A stretch of 64,000 nucleotides of DNA from Boudabousia liubingyangii (GTDB taxonomy: Bacteria > Actinomycetota > Actinomycetes > Actinomycetales > Actinomycetaceae), in NCBI RefSeq assembly GCF_001907245.1, contig NZ_MQSU01000004.1, forward strand, positions 62,001-126,000. The letters run 5' to 3'. The notes under the pieces were generated by a model. The model saw only the letters and a list, made by a program, of their open reading frames with translations, had not been told where the DNA came from and did no database searches. Made by a program: the position numbers and the translations under genes. Positions within the stretch are counted from its first letter, which is position 1. Each line of letters begins with the position of its first letter. This document shows, piece by piece, positions 18,530-28,084 of the stretch.

Positions 18530-18538
18530 TAAAAACAA

Positions 18539-19177
18539 ATGGCAGTAACTCGCATCGCTGCAGAAGCACGTAAAGATTTTGGTAAGGGTTTTGCCCGTCG
18601 CGCCCGTCAGGCCGGCAAGGTTCCCGCAGTTATCTACTCATCTCACCTAGACGCCCCCGTGCACGTCACCCTAGACGCACACGAAATGTTCATGATCCTA
18701 AAGGGCTCCGACAACGCAGTTATCTCTGTGGAACTAGATGGCGATAAGCAGCTAGCACTTGTTAAGGACGTACAGCGTCACCCCGTGACCCGCGTTCTAC
18801 AGCACGTGGACCTACTAGGCATTAACCGCTCCGAAAAGGTTGACGTTGACGTCGCCATCGTAACCACCGGTGAACCTGCACAGGGCACCATGGTTTCCGT
18901 TGAATCCATGACTCTAGCGGTTTCCGCTCCCGTTATGGAAATCCCCGAATCCATCGAAATCTCCGTTGAAGGACTTGAAGATGGTTCGGTTATCCGTCTA
19001 GAAGACATCACCCTACCGGCTGACGTGGAAACCTCCATCGATCCGGAAACCGTACTTCTAACCGTCTCCATCCCGCAGCTAGAACTGCCGGAAGAAGGCG
19101 AAGAAGCTGAAGGCGAAGAAGCCGAAGGTGAAGAAGCCGCTGAAGCTGAAGAAGCTGAAGCTGGCGAAGAAGCCTGA
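18539..19177 (+). CDS. rplY: 50S ribosomal protein L25 / general stress protein CTC
   Basis: A 212-residue two-domain L25 of the TL5/CTC type, which binds 5S rRNA. The N-terminal 5S-binding domain covers about 1-92 (FGKGFARRARQAGKVPAVIY, RHPVTRVLQHVDL); the CTC beta-domain runs from about 93 to 180. The last 30 residues are an acidic Glu/Ala/Gly tail made by near-repeats. GGAGG at 18525-18529 sits partly in a hairpin. The BMP-family gene follows after 64 nt. Confidence 0.95.
   Translation: MAVTRIAAEARKDFGKGFARRARQAGKVPAVIYSSHLDAPVHVTLDAHEMFMILKGSDNAVISVELDGDKQLALVKDVQRHPVTRVLQHVDLLGINRSEKVDVDVAIVTTGEPAQGTMVSVESMTLAVSAPVMEIPESIEISVEGLEDGSVIRLEDITLPADVETSIDPETVLLTVSIPQLELPEEGEEAEGEEAEGEEAAEAEEAEAGEEA
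19090..19175 (+). repeat. GAA-rich low-complexity repeat encoding the acidic rplY tail
   Basis: Short units of GAAGAAGC(T/C)GAAGG(C/T) recur in tandem, giving EEAEG repeats. This is coding low complexity, prone to length change by slippage. Confidence 0.7.
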
Positions 19178-19241
19178 GCCTCCTCGCGTTTGCAATCCTG
19201 AACCGGCCGTCGGCCCGTTCATCTCATTGAAGGAGAAAAAA

Positions 19242-20369
19242 TTGAAGAAAGCTCTTAGCGTAGTCGCGGCTGCCTCTGCTCTAGCTTTGACCCTGGGTGC
19301 CTGTGGCGCTGCCCCGGAAGATAAGTCTGCAGACGCTGGCAAGTCCACGGCTGAAGGCACGCCGAAATCTGATTTCGTAGCATGCATGGTCTCTGATGAA
19401 GGCGGGTTCGATGATAAGTCCTTTAACCAGTCCGGTTATGAGGGCCTAAAGCGAGCCGAAAAGGAACTAGGCATCAAGATCAAGACCGCTGAGTCTTCAA
19501 ATGCCGCAAACTTCGCACCGAACCTAGACAAGCTAGCCGCTGAAAAGTGCAACATCATCTTCGGTGTTGGCTTCATGTTGGCAGAAGCTACCTACAACGC
19601 TGCTAAGGCTCACCCGGACATCAACTACGGTTTGATCGACGCGATCCCCACCGATCCGAAGACCTTCGAACCGCTACCCGCCCTACCGAACCTAAAGTCT
19701 CTAGTGTTCAACACCGCTGAAGCTGGCTTCCTAGCTGGTTACGCTGCTGCTGGCACCACCAAGACCGGCAAGGTCGGCACCTACCTAGGTATGAAGCTAC
19801 CCACCACCGCCATCTTCGCTGATGGTTTCGCTGATGGTGTGGCCAAGTACAACCAGGACAAGGGCACCAATGTTGAGGTTCTAGGCTGGGACAAGGCCAA
19901 GCAGGATGGCCAGGCCACCGGTGACTTCTCTGACCAGAACAAGGGTAAAGCAACCACCACCAACCTAATCAACCAGGGCGCTGACGTGATCATGCCCGTG
20001 GCTGGCCCGGTTGGCGCTGGTACCCTAGCTGCCGTCAAGGAAGCTAACGGTCAGGGCAAGGACGTCTCCGTCGTGTGGGTTGACTCCGACGGTGTGCTAA
20101 CCAACCCTGACTCCAAGGACATCATCATGACCTCCGTCATGAAGCAGATCGGTGAAGCCGTCTTCGACACCATCAAGGAACAGGTTGATGGCAAGAAGTT
20201 CACCTCTGATCCTTACATCGGCACCATTGCGAACAAGGGCGTAGACATCGCTCCGTTCCACGAGTTCGATGGCAAGATTCCGGATGACCTAAAGAAGCAG
20301 ATCGACGCTCTTCGCGAGCAGATCGCTTCCGGTCAGCTAAAGGTTGAATCCCCGAACTCACCCAAGTGA
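19242..20369 (+). CDS. BMP-family nucleoside-binding lipoprotein
   Basis: A 375-residue BMP/Med-type lipoprotein that should capture nucleosides for the ABC importer encoded next. The start is TTG 19242: AGGAG (19231-19235) sits 6 nt away, and this start alone gives a clean signal peptide with lipobox LGAC and Cys near residue 20. An upstream in-frame ATG (19128) would read out of frame inside rplY. Family landmarks are DEGGFDDKSFNQSGYEG, GVGFMLAEATYNAA and GTYLGMKLPTTAIFADGF. A terminator-like hairpin follows, which probably favours extra production of this binding protein over the permeases. Confidence 0.94.
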   Translation: MKKALSVVAAASALALTLGACGAAPEDKSADAGKSTAEGTPKSDFVACMVSDEGGFDDKSFNQSGYEGLKRAEKELGIKIKTAESSNAANFAPNLDKLAAEKCNIIFGVGFMLAEATYNAAKAHPDINYGLIDAIPTDPKTFEPLPALPNLKSLVFNTAEAGFLAGYAAAGTTKTGKVGTYLGMKLPTTAIFADGFADGVAKYNQDKGTNVEVLGWDKAKQDGQATGDFSDQNKGKATTTNLINQGADVIMPVAGPVGAGTLAAVKEANGQGKDVSVVWVDSDGVLTNPDSKDIIMTSVMKQIGEAVFDTIKEQVDGKKFTSDPYIGTIANKGVDIAPFHEFDGKIPDDLKKQIDALREQIASGQLKVESPNSPK

Positions 20370-20394
20370 TCTAAACTGGTCAAAATGGCTTAAC

Positions 20395-20413
20395 TCTGCG
20401 GATTATCCGCAGA
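20395..20413 (+). other. Short perfect palindrome
   Basis: TCTGCGGAT-T-ATCCGCAGA, 9-bp arms around one base, 25 nt after the BMP gene. It could be an mRNA 3'-end stabiliser or a protein site. Confidence 0.4.
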
Positions 20414-20444
20414 AAGCGCCAAACTGATCAACGTTAAGTTCAGC

Positions 20445-20487
20445 ACAGACGTGGCTTAGGCATTATGCTTAGGCCACGTCTGTTTTT
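20445..20487 (+). terminator. Intercistronic terminator/attenuator after the BMP gene
   Basis: ACAGACGTGGC (20445-20455) pairs perfectly with 20473-20483, an inner GCAT/ATGC stem extends it, and TTTTT follows. It lies 30 nt before the ATPase start and so would let only part of the transcription through. Confidence 0.75.
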
Positions 20488-20516
20488 ATATCTGTGACTT
20501 AGGGTCAGGAGCCACT

Positions 20517-22055
20517 GTGAAGCTTGAGTTACGTGGAATCACCAAGGTCTTCGGACCACTCGTAGCCAACGACCACATTGATGTAGTCGTAGAACCGGGA
20601 ACCATCCACGCCCTACTAGGGGAAAACGGTGCCGGTAAATCAACTCTTATGAACGTCCTCTACGGGCTCTATCAGCCCGACGGGGGCCAAATCCTTATCG
20701 ACGACCAGCCGGTCTCCTTCAAGGGCCCGGGCGACGCCGTTGCTGCCGGTATTGGCATGGTGCACCAGCACTTCATGCTAGTTCCCGTATTCACGGTCGC
20801 CGAATCGGTCGCCCTCGGATACGAACCCACTAAGGCCGGTGGCGTCCTCGATCTTCCTAAGGCACGCAAGATCGTCAAGGACCTCTCAGCCCGATTCGGC
20901 TTCGACCTAGACCCGGACGCCCTGATTAAAGACCTTCCCGTGGGCGCCCAGCAGCGCGTAGAAATCATCAAGGCACTCTCACGCGACGCCTCCGTCCTGA
21001 TTCTGGACGAACCTACCGCCGTGCTGACGCCGCAGGAAACCGATGAACTCATCGAAATCATGCGTCAGCTACGCCGCCAGGGAACCTCAATCATTCTGAT
21101 TACCCACAAGCTGCGTGAAGTTAAGGCAATCGCCGACGAAATCACCGTTATTCGCCGCGGCAAGGTCGTAGGTAAAGAACACCCCTCCGCCTCGGAAACC
21201 CAGCTAGCTTCCGCCATGGTGGGCCGTCCCGTGGACCTCAACGTCCACAAGCAAGACCCCCAGTACTCTGAGTCCCTATTTGAAATCAAGGACGTTACGG
21301 TCGCTACCGACACCGGACACATCCTAGTTGACCAGGTCAGCTTCGATGTCAAGGGTGGGGAAGTGGTCTGTATTGCCGGCGTGCAAGGCAACGGTCAGAC
21401 CGAACTAACCGAGGCTATCTTGGGTGCCCGCACGCTAGCCGCCGGACAAATGCTGCTAGACGGAAAAGACATCTCCAATCAAAAGCCCAAGGAACGTCTA
21501 CGTTCCGGATTGGGATTTGTCCCTGAAGACCGTTCCCGTGACGGCATGATTGCCACCTTCAGCATTGCGGAAAACATGATTCTGGACCAGTACGATGAGG
21601 CCCCCTTCGCTAAGGGCATCGCGCTCTCCAAGTCCGTGATCAACAAGAACGCCGAAGATCTGCGTGACGAGTTCGACGTTCGCGTCACCTCAGTACATGA
21701 CCCGATTTCAACCCTTTCCGGTGGTAACGCGCAGAAGGCGATCCTGGCCCGTGAAATGTCCAAGAAGCTCAAGCTCCTGGTCGTTTCACAACCCACCCGT
21801 GGTCTGGACGTCGGCTCCATCGAGTTCGTGCACTCACGAATCATTGCCGAACGTGATTCCGGTATCCCAGTCCTAGTAGTTTCTACCGAGCTGGACGAGG
21901 TCGTGGCTCTAGCCGACCGGATCGTGGTCATGTACCACGGTCGCGTCATGGGTATTGTTCCTGCTGATACTCCCCGTGATACGCTCGGCCTGATGATGGC
22001 GGGCGTACCGCTAGAAGAGATTGGAAACTCTGCAGCAGAAGGGAAAGAAAACTGA
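20517..22055 (+). CDS. Nucleoside ABC transporter, double ATP-binding protein
   Basis: A 512-residue protein with two ABC ATPase domains, of the sugar/nucleoside (MglA/YufO/RnsB) type. Domain 1: Walker A GENGAGKS near 36-43, signature LPVGAQQRVEI, Walker B LILDEPTA. Domain 2 is divergent: GVQGNGQTE for Walker A and LSGGNAQKAILARE for the signature, as normal in this family. GTG start with AGGAG at 20507-20511. The two permeases follow with overlaps. Confidence 0.94.
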   Translation: MKLELRGITKVFGPLVANDHIDVVVEPGTIHALLGENGAGKSTLMNVLYGLYQPDGGQILIDDQPVSFKGPGDAVAAGIGMVHQHFMLVPVFTVAESVALGYEPTKAGGVLDLPKARKIVKDLSARFGFDLDPDALIKDLPVGAQQRVEIIKALSRDASVLILDEPTAVLTPQETDELIEIMRQLRRQGTSIILITHKLREVKAIADEITVIRRGKVVGKEHPSASETQLASAMVGRPVDLNVHKQDPQYSESLFEIKDVTVATDTGHILVDQVSFDVKGGEVVCIAGVQGNGQTELTEAILGARTLAAGQMLLDGKDISNQKPKERLRSGLGFVPEDRSRDGMIATFSIAENMILDQYDEAPFAKGIALSKSVINKNAEDLRDEFDVRVTSVHDPISTLSGGNAQKAILAREMSKKLKLLVVSQPTRGLDVGSIEFVHSRIIAERDSGIPVLVVSTELDEVVALADRIVVMYHGRVMGIVPADTPRDTLGLMMAGVPLEEIGNSAAEGKEN

Positions 22056-23317
22056 TGGCAAACCAAAAACCGGCCGCCGAGCAGAGCTTCTTCAAGCGAC
22101 TCTTCCGCACCGACGCCTTCACCATTTTCCAGGCCATCGTCTGGTCGCTACTGATCTGTGCGCTACTAGTTGTCTTCTTCGACAAGCGCGTCGAAGAAAC
22201 CATGGGCTACCTATTCGCACGCCCCTCTGATTTCTTTAGCGCCGCTTGGGATGCCTTCTCCAGCTTCTTCATTGCACTGGTCCGAGGCGCCTTCTTCGAC
22301 TGGGAAGCAACCTCCTTTGCGCGGATGCTTTACCCGCTCACTGAATCCCTAGTCTTCGCCACCCCGCTAATCCTTTCGGGTCTAGCAGTCACGGTCGCTT
22401 TCCAAGCTGGCCTCTTCAACATTGGTGTCCAGGGACAGATCATCCTAGGTGGCATCTTCGCGACCATCGTAGGCGTCAACCTACACCTACCGGTTGGTCT
22501 AGCCGTCTTGGTTGCCATGCTGGCCGCCCTGCTTGGTGGTGCGCTATGGGGTGCGATCCCCGGTATTCTTAAGGCCCGACTAGGGGCTAACGAAGTGATC
22601 GTCACGATCATGCTGAACACCATCGCGCTCCTTCTGGTCTCGCGGATGCTGCAGCTACCCATTTTGATCGGCAAAGGCCTGCCTTCGAAGTCCGCGAATA
22701 TTAACGAAAACGCCTGGTACCCGCACCTCCTAGGAACTGGCTTCCGCTTGAACCTAGGATTCCTAGTGGCCCTAGTGGCCGCCTACCTAGTGTGGTGGCT
22801 ACTCTCGCGTTCCACCTTCGGCTTCGAACTTCGCGCCGTCGGTGCAAACCCTGACGCCGCGGCTACTGCCGGTATGAACACCCGCAAGGTCACCGTCCTG
22901 ACCATGGTGATTTCCGGTGCCCTAGGCGGCCTAGCTGCCACCGCCCCGGTATTGGGTACCGAACACTTCCTCACCGGCTCCAGCCAGGGCACCTACGGCT
23001 TTGATGGCATCACCGTCGCCCTGCTAGGACGTTCTAGCCCGCTGGGCGTAGTGCTAGCAGCCCTGCTTTTCGGTGCACTTAACGCCGGTGGTTCAACCAT
23101 GCAGGCTGCCGCCGATATTCCGATCGATATCGTCACCATCACCCAGGCCGTCATCGTGCTACTGATCGCCGCCTCTGAGGGACGTAAATACTTCCGCATG
23201 AAGCGCGAACTAAAGGCTACCGCCAAAACCCAGGATGCCAGTACCAAAGCTCCACCAGAGCCACAGGAGGCAACCCCGGCAACTAGTGGCATGACTGGAC
23301 AGGAGGGCACCAAATGA
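22055..23317 (+). CDS. Nucleoside ABC transporter permease 1
   Basis: A 420-residue branched-chain/ribose-type permease (YufP-like) with about nine helices between residues 25 and 385 and a polar C-terminal tail. Landmarks are GLFNIGVQGQIILGGIFA and GANEVIVTIMLN. The start ATG shares one base with the ATPase stop (TGATG). Confidence 0.93.
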   Translation: MANQKPAAEQSFFKRLFRTDAFTIFQAIVWSLLICALLVVFFDKRVEETMGYLFARPSDFFSAAWDAFSSFFIALVRGAFFDWEATSFARMLYPLTESLVFATPLILSGLAVTVAFQAGLFNIGVQGQIILGGIFATIVGVNLHLPVGLAVLVAMLAALLGGALWGAIPGILKARLGANEVIVTIMLNTIALLLVSRMLQLPILIGKGLPSKSANINENAWYPHLLGTGFRLNLGFLVALVAAYLVWWLLSRSTFGFELRAVGANPDAAATAGMNTRKVTVLTMVISGALGGLAATAPVLGTEHFLTGSSQGTYGFDGITVALLGRSSPLGVVLAALLFGALNAGGSTMQAAADIPIDIVTITQAVIVLLIAASEGRKYFRMKRELKATAKTQDASTKAPPEPQEATPATSGMTGQEGTK

Positions 23318-24594
23318 GCCGCAACGAAACTGCACTTAAGAAAGCCCCCGTGGAGGAGCAAATTAAGCTCCCCATGCCGGTCCGCAACCCGATCGTGATC
23401 TCGGTTTTCGCGGCCCTCCTAGTGGCCATGGCCATTGGCGCTAAGGGCAACTCGATCTTCTCTTTCGAGGGCGCTACCTCCTGGTTCTCAATCCCGAACG
23501 TTTCCCTACCCGCCAGCATCACCCTTTGGGTCCTGACGGTACTGACGATCGCACTAGCCGTTTGGGCCTGGATCCAGGCTAATGCCCGGAAGAGCCCGCC
23601 GGCTTGGATGCTGGGAGTCTCTGGCTTCGCCTTCGTCTTTGGCTTCCTAGTTTGGACTGTGGCCGACAAGCCCTCTTCCGTAATGCCCACCGTATCCCTG
23701 CTGATCGGTGGCCTAACCCTAGCAGTACCGCTCATCTTCGGTGCGCTCTCTGGTGTGGTTTGTGAACGCTCCGGCGTTATCAACATTGCCATTGAAGGCC
23801 AGCTTCTGTTCGGTGCCTTCATGGGTGCAGTCGTAGCCTCGGCCACCTCGTCCCCGTACGTGGGCCTAATCGGCTCCCTAGTCGGTGGCGCGCTGGTCGG
23901 TGTCCTACTGGCACTCTTCACCGTGCACTTCCGGGCTGACCACATCGTCGTCGGCGTTGTGCTTAACATGCTGGTACTGGGCCTAACCTCATTCCTGTAC
24001 TCAACCGTGCTCACGCATTCCGCCGAATACAATCGCGCGGTCCCGCTAAAGCCCATCGGAATTCCGATCCTGAAGGACATTCCCATCATTGGCCCCATCA
24101 TGTTCAACCAGTCCATTCTGGTTTACCTGGTGTACGTGGCCGTGATCGGACTCCAGTTCGCCCTCTTCCGCACTCGTTGGGGCCTACGTACCCGCGCCTG
24201 CGGTGAGCACCCCAAGGCCGCTGATACCGTTGGCGTGAAGGTCAACCGACTACGCTGGATCAACGTGATCGCCGCATCCGCTCTAGCCGGTTTGGGTGGC
24301 GCTTTCTTCACCCTAGGACAGAACCTAGCCTTCTCAAAGGAAATGACCGCTGGCAACGGCTTCATCGCCCTAGCCGCTATGATCATTGGTCGCTGGAACC
24401 CGAAGGGGGCCCTAGCCGCGGCACTACTATTCGGCTTCGCTACCAACCTAGCCTCCGTAATGCAGTCCGTTGGTTCCCCGCTGCCTGCTGAATACATGCT
24501 GATGCTGCCCTACGTGGTCACCATCCTGGCGGTGGCCGGCTTCGTCGGTTCAGTTCGTGCGCCTGCCGCTGAAGGCAAGCCCTACCCGGCCTAA
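23314..24594 (+). CDS. Nucleoside ABC transporter permease 2
   Basis: A 426-residue permease (YufQ-like), partner of the previous one. GVINIAIEGQLLFGAFMGAV and FRADHIVVGVVLNMLVLGLT are family signatures. It carries two extra N-terminal helices before the core. The start overlaps the preceding stop by ATGA. A strong hairpin lies downstream, before cdd. Confidence 0.93.
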   Translation: MSRNETALKKAPVEEQIKLPMPVRNPIVISVFAALLVAMAIGAKGNSIFSFEGATSWFSIPNVSLPASITLWVLTVLTIALAVWAWIQANARKSPPAWMLGVSGFAFVFGFLVWTVADKPSSVMPTVSLLIGGLTLAVPLIFGALSGVVCERSGVINIAIEGQLLFGAFMGAVVASATSSPYVGLIGSLVGGALVGVLLALFTVHFRADHIVVGVVLNMLVLGLTSFLYSTVLTHSAEYNRAVPLKPIGIPILKDIPIIGPIMFNQSILVYLVYVAVIGLQFALFRTRWGLRTRACGEHPKAADTVGVKVNRLRWINVIAASALAGLGGAFFTLGQNLAFSKEMTAGNGFIALAAMIIGRWNPKGALAAALLFGFATNLASVMQSVGSPLPAEYMLMLPYVVTILAVAGFVGSVRAPAAEGKPYPA

Positions 24595-24642
24595 TCCCAA
24601 CTACGGGAGACCGTCGAAACAAATAACTAAGTCAATAACTGA

Positions 24643-24672
24643 CGCCCGGTCGGGTACCAACCCGGCCGGGCG
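24643..24672 (+). terminator. Strong GC hairpin after the nucleoside ABC operon
   Basis: A 13-bp stem (24643-24655 with 24660-24672, one T-G pair) around ACCA. No T-tract follows, so it may be a weak terminator or an mRNA end stabiliser. Confidence 0.6.
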
Positions 24673-24713
24673 CTCACTCTCTAAGAACCCAAATTGAGTC
24701 TGAAAGGAAGTCT

Positions 24714-25124
24714 ATGAAAGCCAACCAAGAACTCGATAACCAAGTCTTTGAAATGCTTCAAGCAGAGGCACAAGAGGCCCTGCAGCATGCCTACGCGCCC
24801 TACTCAAACTATCCCGTGGGTGCAGCCGCCCTCACCGACGATGGCCGCATCGTTAAAGGATGTAATGTTGAAAACGCCTCCTTCGGGATGACCCTCTGCG
24901 CCGAATGCGGCCTCGTCTCGCAACTACTCCTTACCGGTGGTGGTCGCCTGGTAGCTTTCGCCTGTGTCGATAAAGAAGGCAAGCTCCTGGTGCCCTGCGG
25001 ACGCTGTCGTCAGCTCCTTTGGGAACACGGCGGAGCCCAACTAATGATGGCAATGCCCTCTGGCGTGTGTTCCCTCAAAGAGGTGCTTCCAGAAGCATTT
25101 GGGCCTGACTATCTAGAAGCGTAG
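24714..25124 (+). CDS. cdd: Cytidine deaminase
   Basis: A 136-residue homotetrameric-type zinc enzyme converting cytidine and deoxycytidine to (deoxy)uridine. Zn ligands C62, C95 and C98 and proton-shuttle E64 lie in TLCAECG and VPCGRCRQ. AAGGAAG precedes the ATG. It stands between the nucleoside importer and deoA, which fits nucleoside scavenging. Confidence 0.96.
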   Translation: MKANQELDNQVFEMLQAEAQEALQHAYAPYSNYPVGAAALTDDGRIVKGCNVENASFGMTLCAECGLVSQLLLTGGGRLVAFACVDKEGKLLVPCGRCRQLLWEHGGAQLMMAMPSGVCSLKEVLPEAFGPDYLEA

Positions 25125-25209
25125 AATAACTACTTTATTGGATTTTAGGCTCGTCGTTTTGAGCCTGTTGCCGATCCCTATGACCGATCGAGGACGAAGG
25201 AGTTTCACG

Positions 25210-26514
25210 ATGACCCCAAAGATTGAACCATTCGACGTAGTTGATATTATTCGCGCCAAGCGCGATCAGCAGGAACTAGACCCAGAACAGATTGCCTGGG
25301 TCATCGATGCCTACACCCGCGGCGTAGTGGCGGACGAACAAATGTCTGCCTTGGCCATGGCCATCTTCCTCAATGGGCTCAACCGTCCGGAACTACAGCA
25401 GTGGACGAACGCCATGATCAAATCGGGCGTGCGGCTAGACTTCTCCAAGCTCTCAAAAACCACGGTCGATAAGCACTCCACCGGGGGCGTAGGCGATAAG
25501 ATCACTCTGCCGCTAGCACCACTAGTCTCCGTCTTCGGAGTGGCCGTCCCACAGCTTTCTGGTCGGGGACTGGGGCACACTGGTGGCACTCTAGACAAGC
25601 TAGAATCCATTCCGGGATGGCGCGCTAACCTTAGCAATGAAGAGATCTTCCAGATGCTCGACAGTGGCCCGGGCGCCGTTGTGTGTGCGGCGGGTGCCGA
25701 CCTAGCCCCGGCGGATAAGAAGCTTTACGCCCTACGGGACATTACCGGCACGGTCGATTGCATCCCGTTGATTGCCTCCTCGATTATGTCAAAGAAGATC
25801 GCCGAGGGTACCGCCTCGCTAGTCCTTGACGTCAAGGTCGGCTCCGGGGCGTTCATGAAGACGCAGGAGCAAGCCGCAGAGCTGGCTCGGACCATGGTTG
25901 ACCTTGGATCCGACGCTGGCGTAAATACCGTGGCGCTACTAACCCGGATGGACCAGCCCCTAGGCCGCACCGTTGGTAACGCCCTAGAGGTCCAAGAATC
26001 CCTTGACGTCCTAGCCGGCGGGGGACCGGAAGACATTGTGGAACTTACGGTTGCACTGGCACAGGAGATGCTGGCCTGCGCTGGCAAACCTGACGAGGAT
26101 GTGGCCGCGGCCCTGAAAGACGGGCGCGCCATGGACCAGTGGCGAGCCATGATTAGCGCTCAAGGTGGGGATGTGGATGCACCTTTGCCGGTTGCTCCGT
26201 GCCAACATCAGCTCCTTGCTGAGGATGATGGTTACGTAATGTGTCTTGACGCACTACAGGTTGGTGTGGCAGCATGGCGTCTAGGAGCTGGAAGAGCTCG
26301 CAAAGAAGACCCCGTTTCTGCAGTCGCAGGCGTCGAGATTCACGCCAAGCCGGGCGAAGCCGTCCGCAAGGGCCAACCGATAGCCACCCTGCACGCAGAT
26401 TCAGACAGCCGATTTGACCGCGCCCTAGACACCCTAGAAGGTGCCTGGACGATCGGCCACGACGTGCCTGAACTACCGCAGTCACTCATCTTGGATCGTA
26501 TTGCTCAAGAGTAA
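25210..26514 (+). CDS. deoA: Thymidine / pyrimidine-nucleoside phosphorylase
   Basis: A 434-residue enzyme that splits thymidine or (deoxy)uridine with phosphate to base and (deoxy)ribose 1-phosphate. The phosphate/substrate signature KHSTGGVGDK and SGRGLGHTGGTLDKLESIPG are intact. The frame is open to a TTG at 25138, but AAGGAG at 25197-25202 with 7-nt spacing selects ATG 25210. It could equally be named pdp. Confidence 0.94.
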   Translation: MTPKIEPFDVVDIIRAKRDQQELDPEQIAWVIDAYTRGVVADEQMSALAMAIFLNGLNRPELQQWTNAMIKSGVRLDFSKLSKTTVDKHSTGGVGDKITLPLAPLVSVFGVAVPQLSGRGLGHTGGTLDKLESIPGWRANLSNEEIFQMLDSGPGAVVCAAGADLAPADKKLYALRDITGTVDCIPLIASSIMSKKIAEGTASLVLDVKVGSGAFMKTQEQAAELARTMVDLGSDAGVNTVALLTRMDQPLGRTVGNALEVQESLDVLAGGGPEDIVELTVALAQEMLACAGKPDEDVAAALKDGRAMDQWRAMISAQGGDVDAPLPVAPCQHQLLAEDDGYVMCLDALQVGVAAWRLGAGRARKEDPVSAVAGVEIHAKPGEAVRKGQPIATLHADSDSRFDRALDTLEGAWTIGHDVPELPQSLILDRIAQE

Positions 26515-26523
26515 AGGAAACCG

Positions 26524-28026
26524 ATGAGCGCAACTTCCTACCAAGCGATGACCATGGTCATCTACCTTTCAGTCATGGTACTGATCGGTTTCTTCGCCTA
26601 CCTTCGTACCACCAACCTAGATGACTTCATGCTAGGTGGCCGTGGTCTAGGCCCCTTCGTGGCGGCCCTCTCTGCCGGTGCCTCTGATATGTCTGGCTGG
26701 CTACTTATGGGCCTCCCAGGGGCCATCTACAGTGCCGGTCTAATCAACATGTGGATCGCAGTTGGTCTGACCATCGGCGCCTGGCTTAACTGGAAGTATG
26801 TCGCTCCTCGACTTCGAGCCCAGTCTGAAGTAATGGATAACTCGATTACGATTCCATCCTTCCTCTCCAACCGAGTTCAAGACCAACGGAACATCATCCG
26901 GATTACCGCCGGCTTGATCATCCTGCTGTTCTTCACCTTCTACGTTTCCTCCGGCATCGTCTCTGGCGCCGTCTTCTTCCAATCCTCCTTCGGAATGGAT
27001 TACCGACTAGGCCTAGTGCTGGTCACCGCGATTACCGTGCTCTACACCCTGATCGGTGGTTTCCTAGCGGTTTCTTGGACTGACCTAGTCCAGGGCCTGA
27101 TGATGGTCACCGCCCTCGTTATGGTCCCGCTAGTGGGCATTTACGAACTAGGTGGCGTTAGCAATCTAGTATCTGCCGTAAACCAGGTCAGCCCCGACCT
27201 GCTAAGCCTAGGCCTAGCCGCACCCACCTTGGGAATGGTCTCAGCTCTGGCATGGGGTTTTGGATACTTCGGCCAGCCGCACATTCTGGTCCGCTTCATG
27301 GCGCTACGCAACCCCCAAGAAGCCATCAGCGGCCGCCGTATCGGTATCACTTGGATGCTGCTAGGCGTCTTCGGCGCTGGCGGTACCGCACTAGTCGGAA
27401 TCGCCATGTACAGCGCCAAGGGACACCCGCTAGATAACCCGGAAACCGTTTTCATCGCCCTCGGCCAGCTACTGTTCCACCCGATCATCGCGGGCTTCAT
27501 GCTGGCAGCTATCCTAGCCGCGATCATGTCCACGATTTCATCCCAGCTGCTGGTGACCTCATCAGCCTTGGTTGAGGATATCTACCGGGGGATTCGCAAA
27601 AAGGAGTTTAGCGGGAATAATGGCGTGATTCTGGGACGTGCAGCCGTCCTAATCGTCGCAGTGGTGGCGGCCCTCCTGGCGCTAAACCCGAACAACACGA
27701 TTCTGGACCTAGTCGGTTTCGCCTGGGCCGGTTTCGGTGCCTCCTTCGGCCCGATCATCATTCTTTCCCTCTACTGGAAGCGCCTGACTCCCGCAGGGGC
27801 AATCTGGGGCATGATTTCCGGCGCGGCCACCGTGGTCATCTGGAAACAGCTAACCGGCGGCATCTTTGACCTGTACGAAATCCTGCCCGGATTCGTAGTG
27901 AACCTGCTGGTCACCATGATTATTTCGCACCTCACCTACCGCCCGAATCCGCAGGTGGAGGCAAAGTTTGAGGCGGGAAATCAGGCGGCCCGTAGGTTCG
28001 CGTCCCTCGCCCCCTCGGACAGTTAA
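26524..28026 (+). CDS. putP: Sodium/proline symporter (SSS family)
   Basis: A 500-residue Na+/solute symporter with about 13 helices. [27 protein letters not shown] is interrupted here only by standard variation, and [13 protein letters not shown] and [17 protein letters not shown] match PutP. AAAGGAAA precedes the ATG, 9 nt after deoA. Its place among nucleoside genes is unexpected for a proline carrier, so another substrate is possible. Confidence 0.88.
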   Translation: MSATSYQAMTMVIYLSVMVLIGFFAYLRTTNLDDFMLGGRGLGPFVAALSAGASDMSGWLLMGLPGAIYSAGLINMWIAVGLTIGAWLNWKYVAPRLRAQSEVMDNSITIPSFLSNRVQDQRNIIRITAGLIILLFFTFYVSSGIVSGAVFFQSSFGMDYRLGLVLVTAITVLYTLIGGFLAVSWTDLVQGLMMVTALVMVPLVGIYELGGVSNLVSAVNQVSPDLLSLGLAAPTLGMVSALAWGFGYFGQPHILVRFMALRNPQEAISGRRIGITWMLLGVFGAGGTALVGIAMYSAKGHPLDNPETVFIALGQLLFHPIIAGFMLAAILAAIMSTISSQLLVTSSALVEDIYRGIRKKEFSGNNGVILGRAAVLIVAVVAALLALNPNNTILDLVGFAWAGFGASFGPIIILSLYWKRLTPAGAIWGMISGAATVVIWKQLTGGIFDLYEILPGFVVNLLVTMIISHLTYRPNPQVEAKFEAGNQAARRFASLAPSDS

Positions 28027-28084
28027 GCAGGAGCGGGGTAAAATAAGCCCCGTTAACGACTTAAACGACCATTTAGGAGTTCAA

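Noticed and set aside
19128-19241. Upstream ATG extension of the BMP lipoprotein
   Set aside because: It reads the rplY acidic repeat in another frame (Lys-rich KKPLKLKKL) and would bury the signal peptide; TTG 19242 has a good ribosome site.
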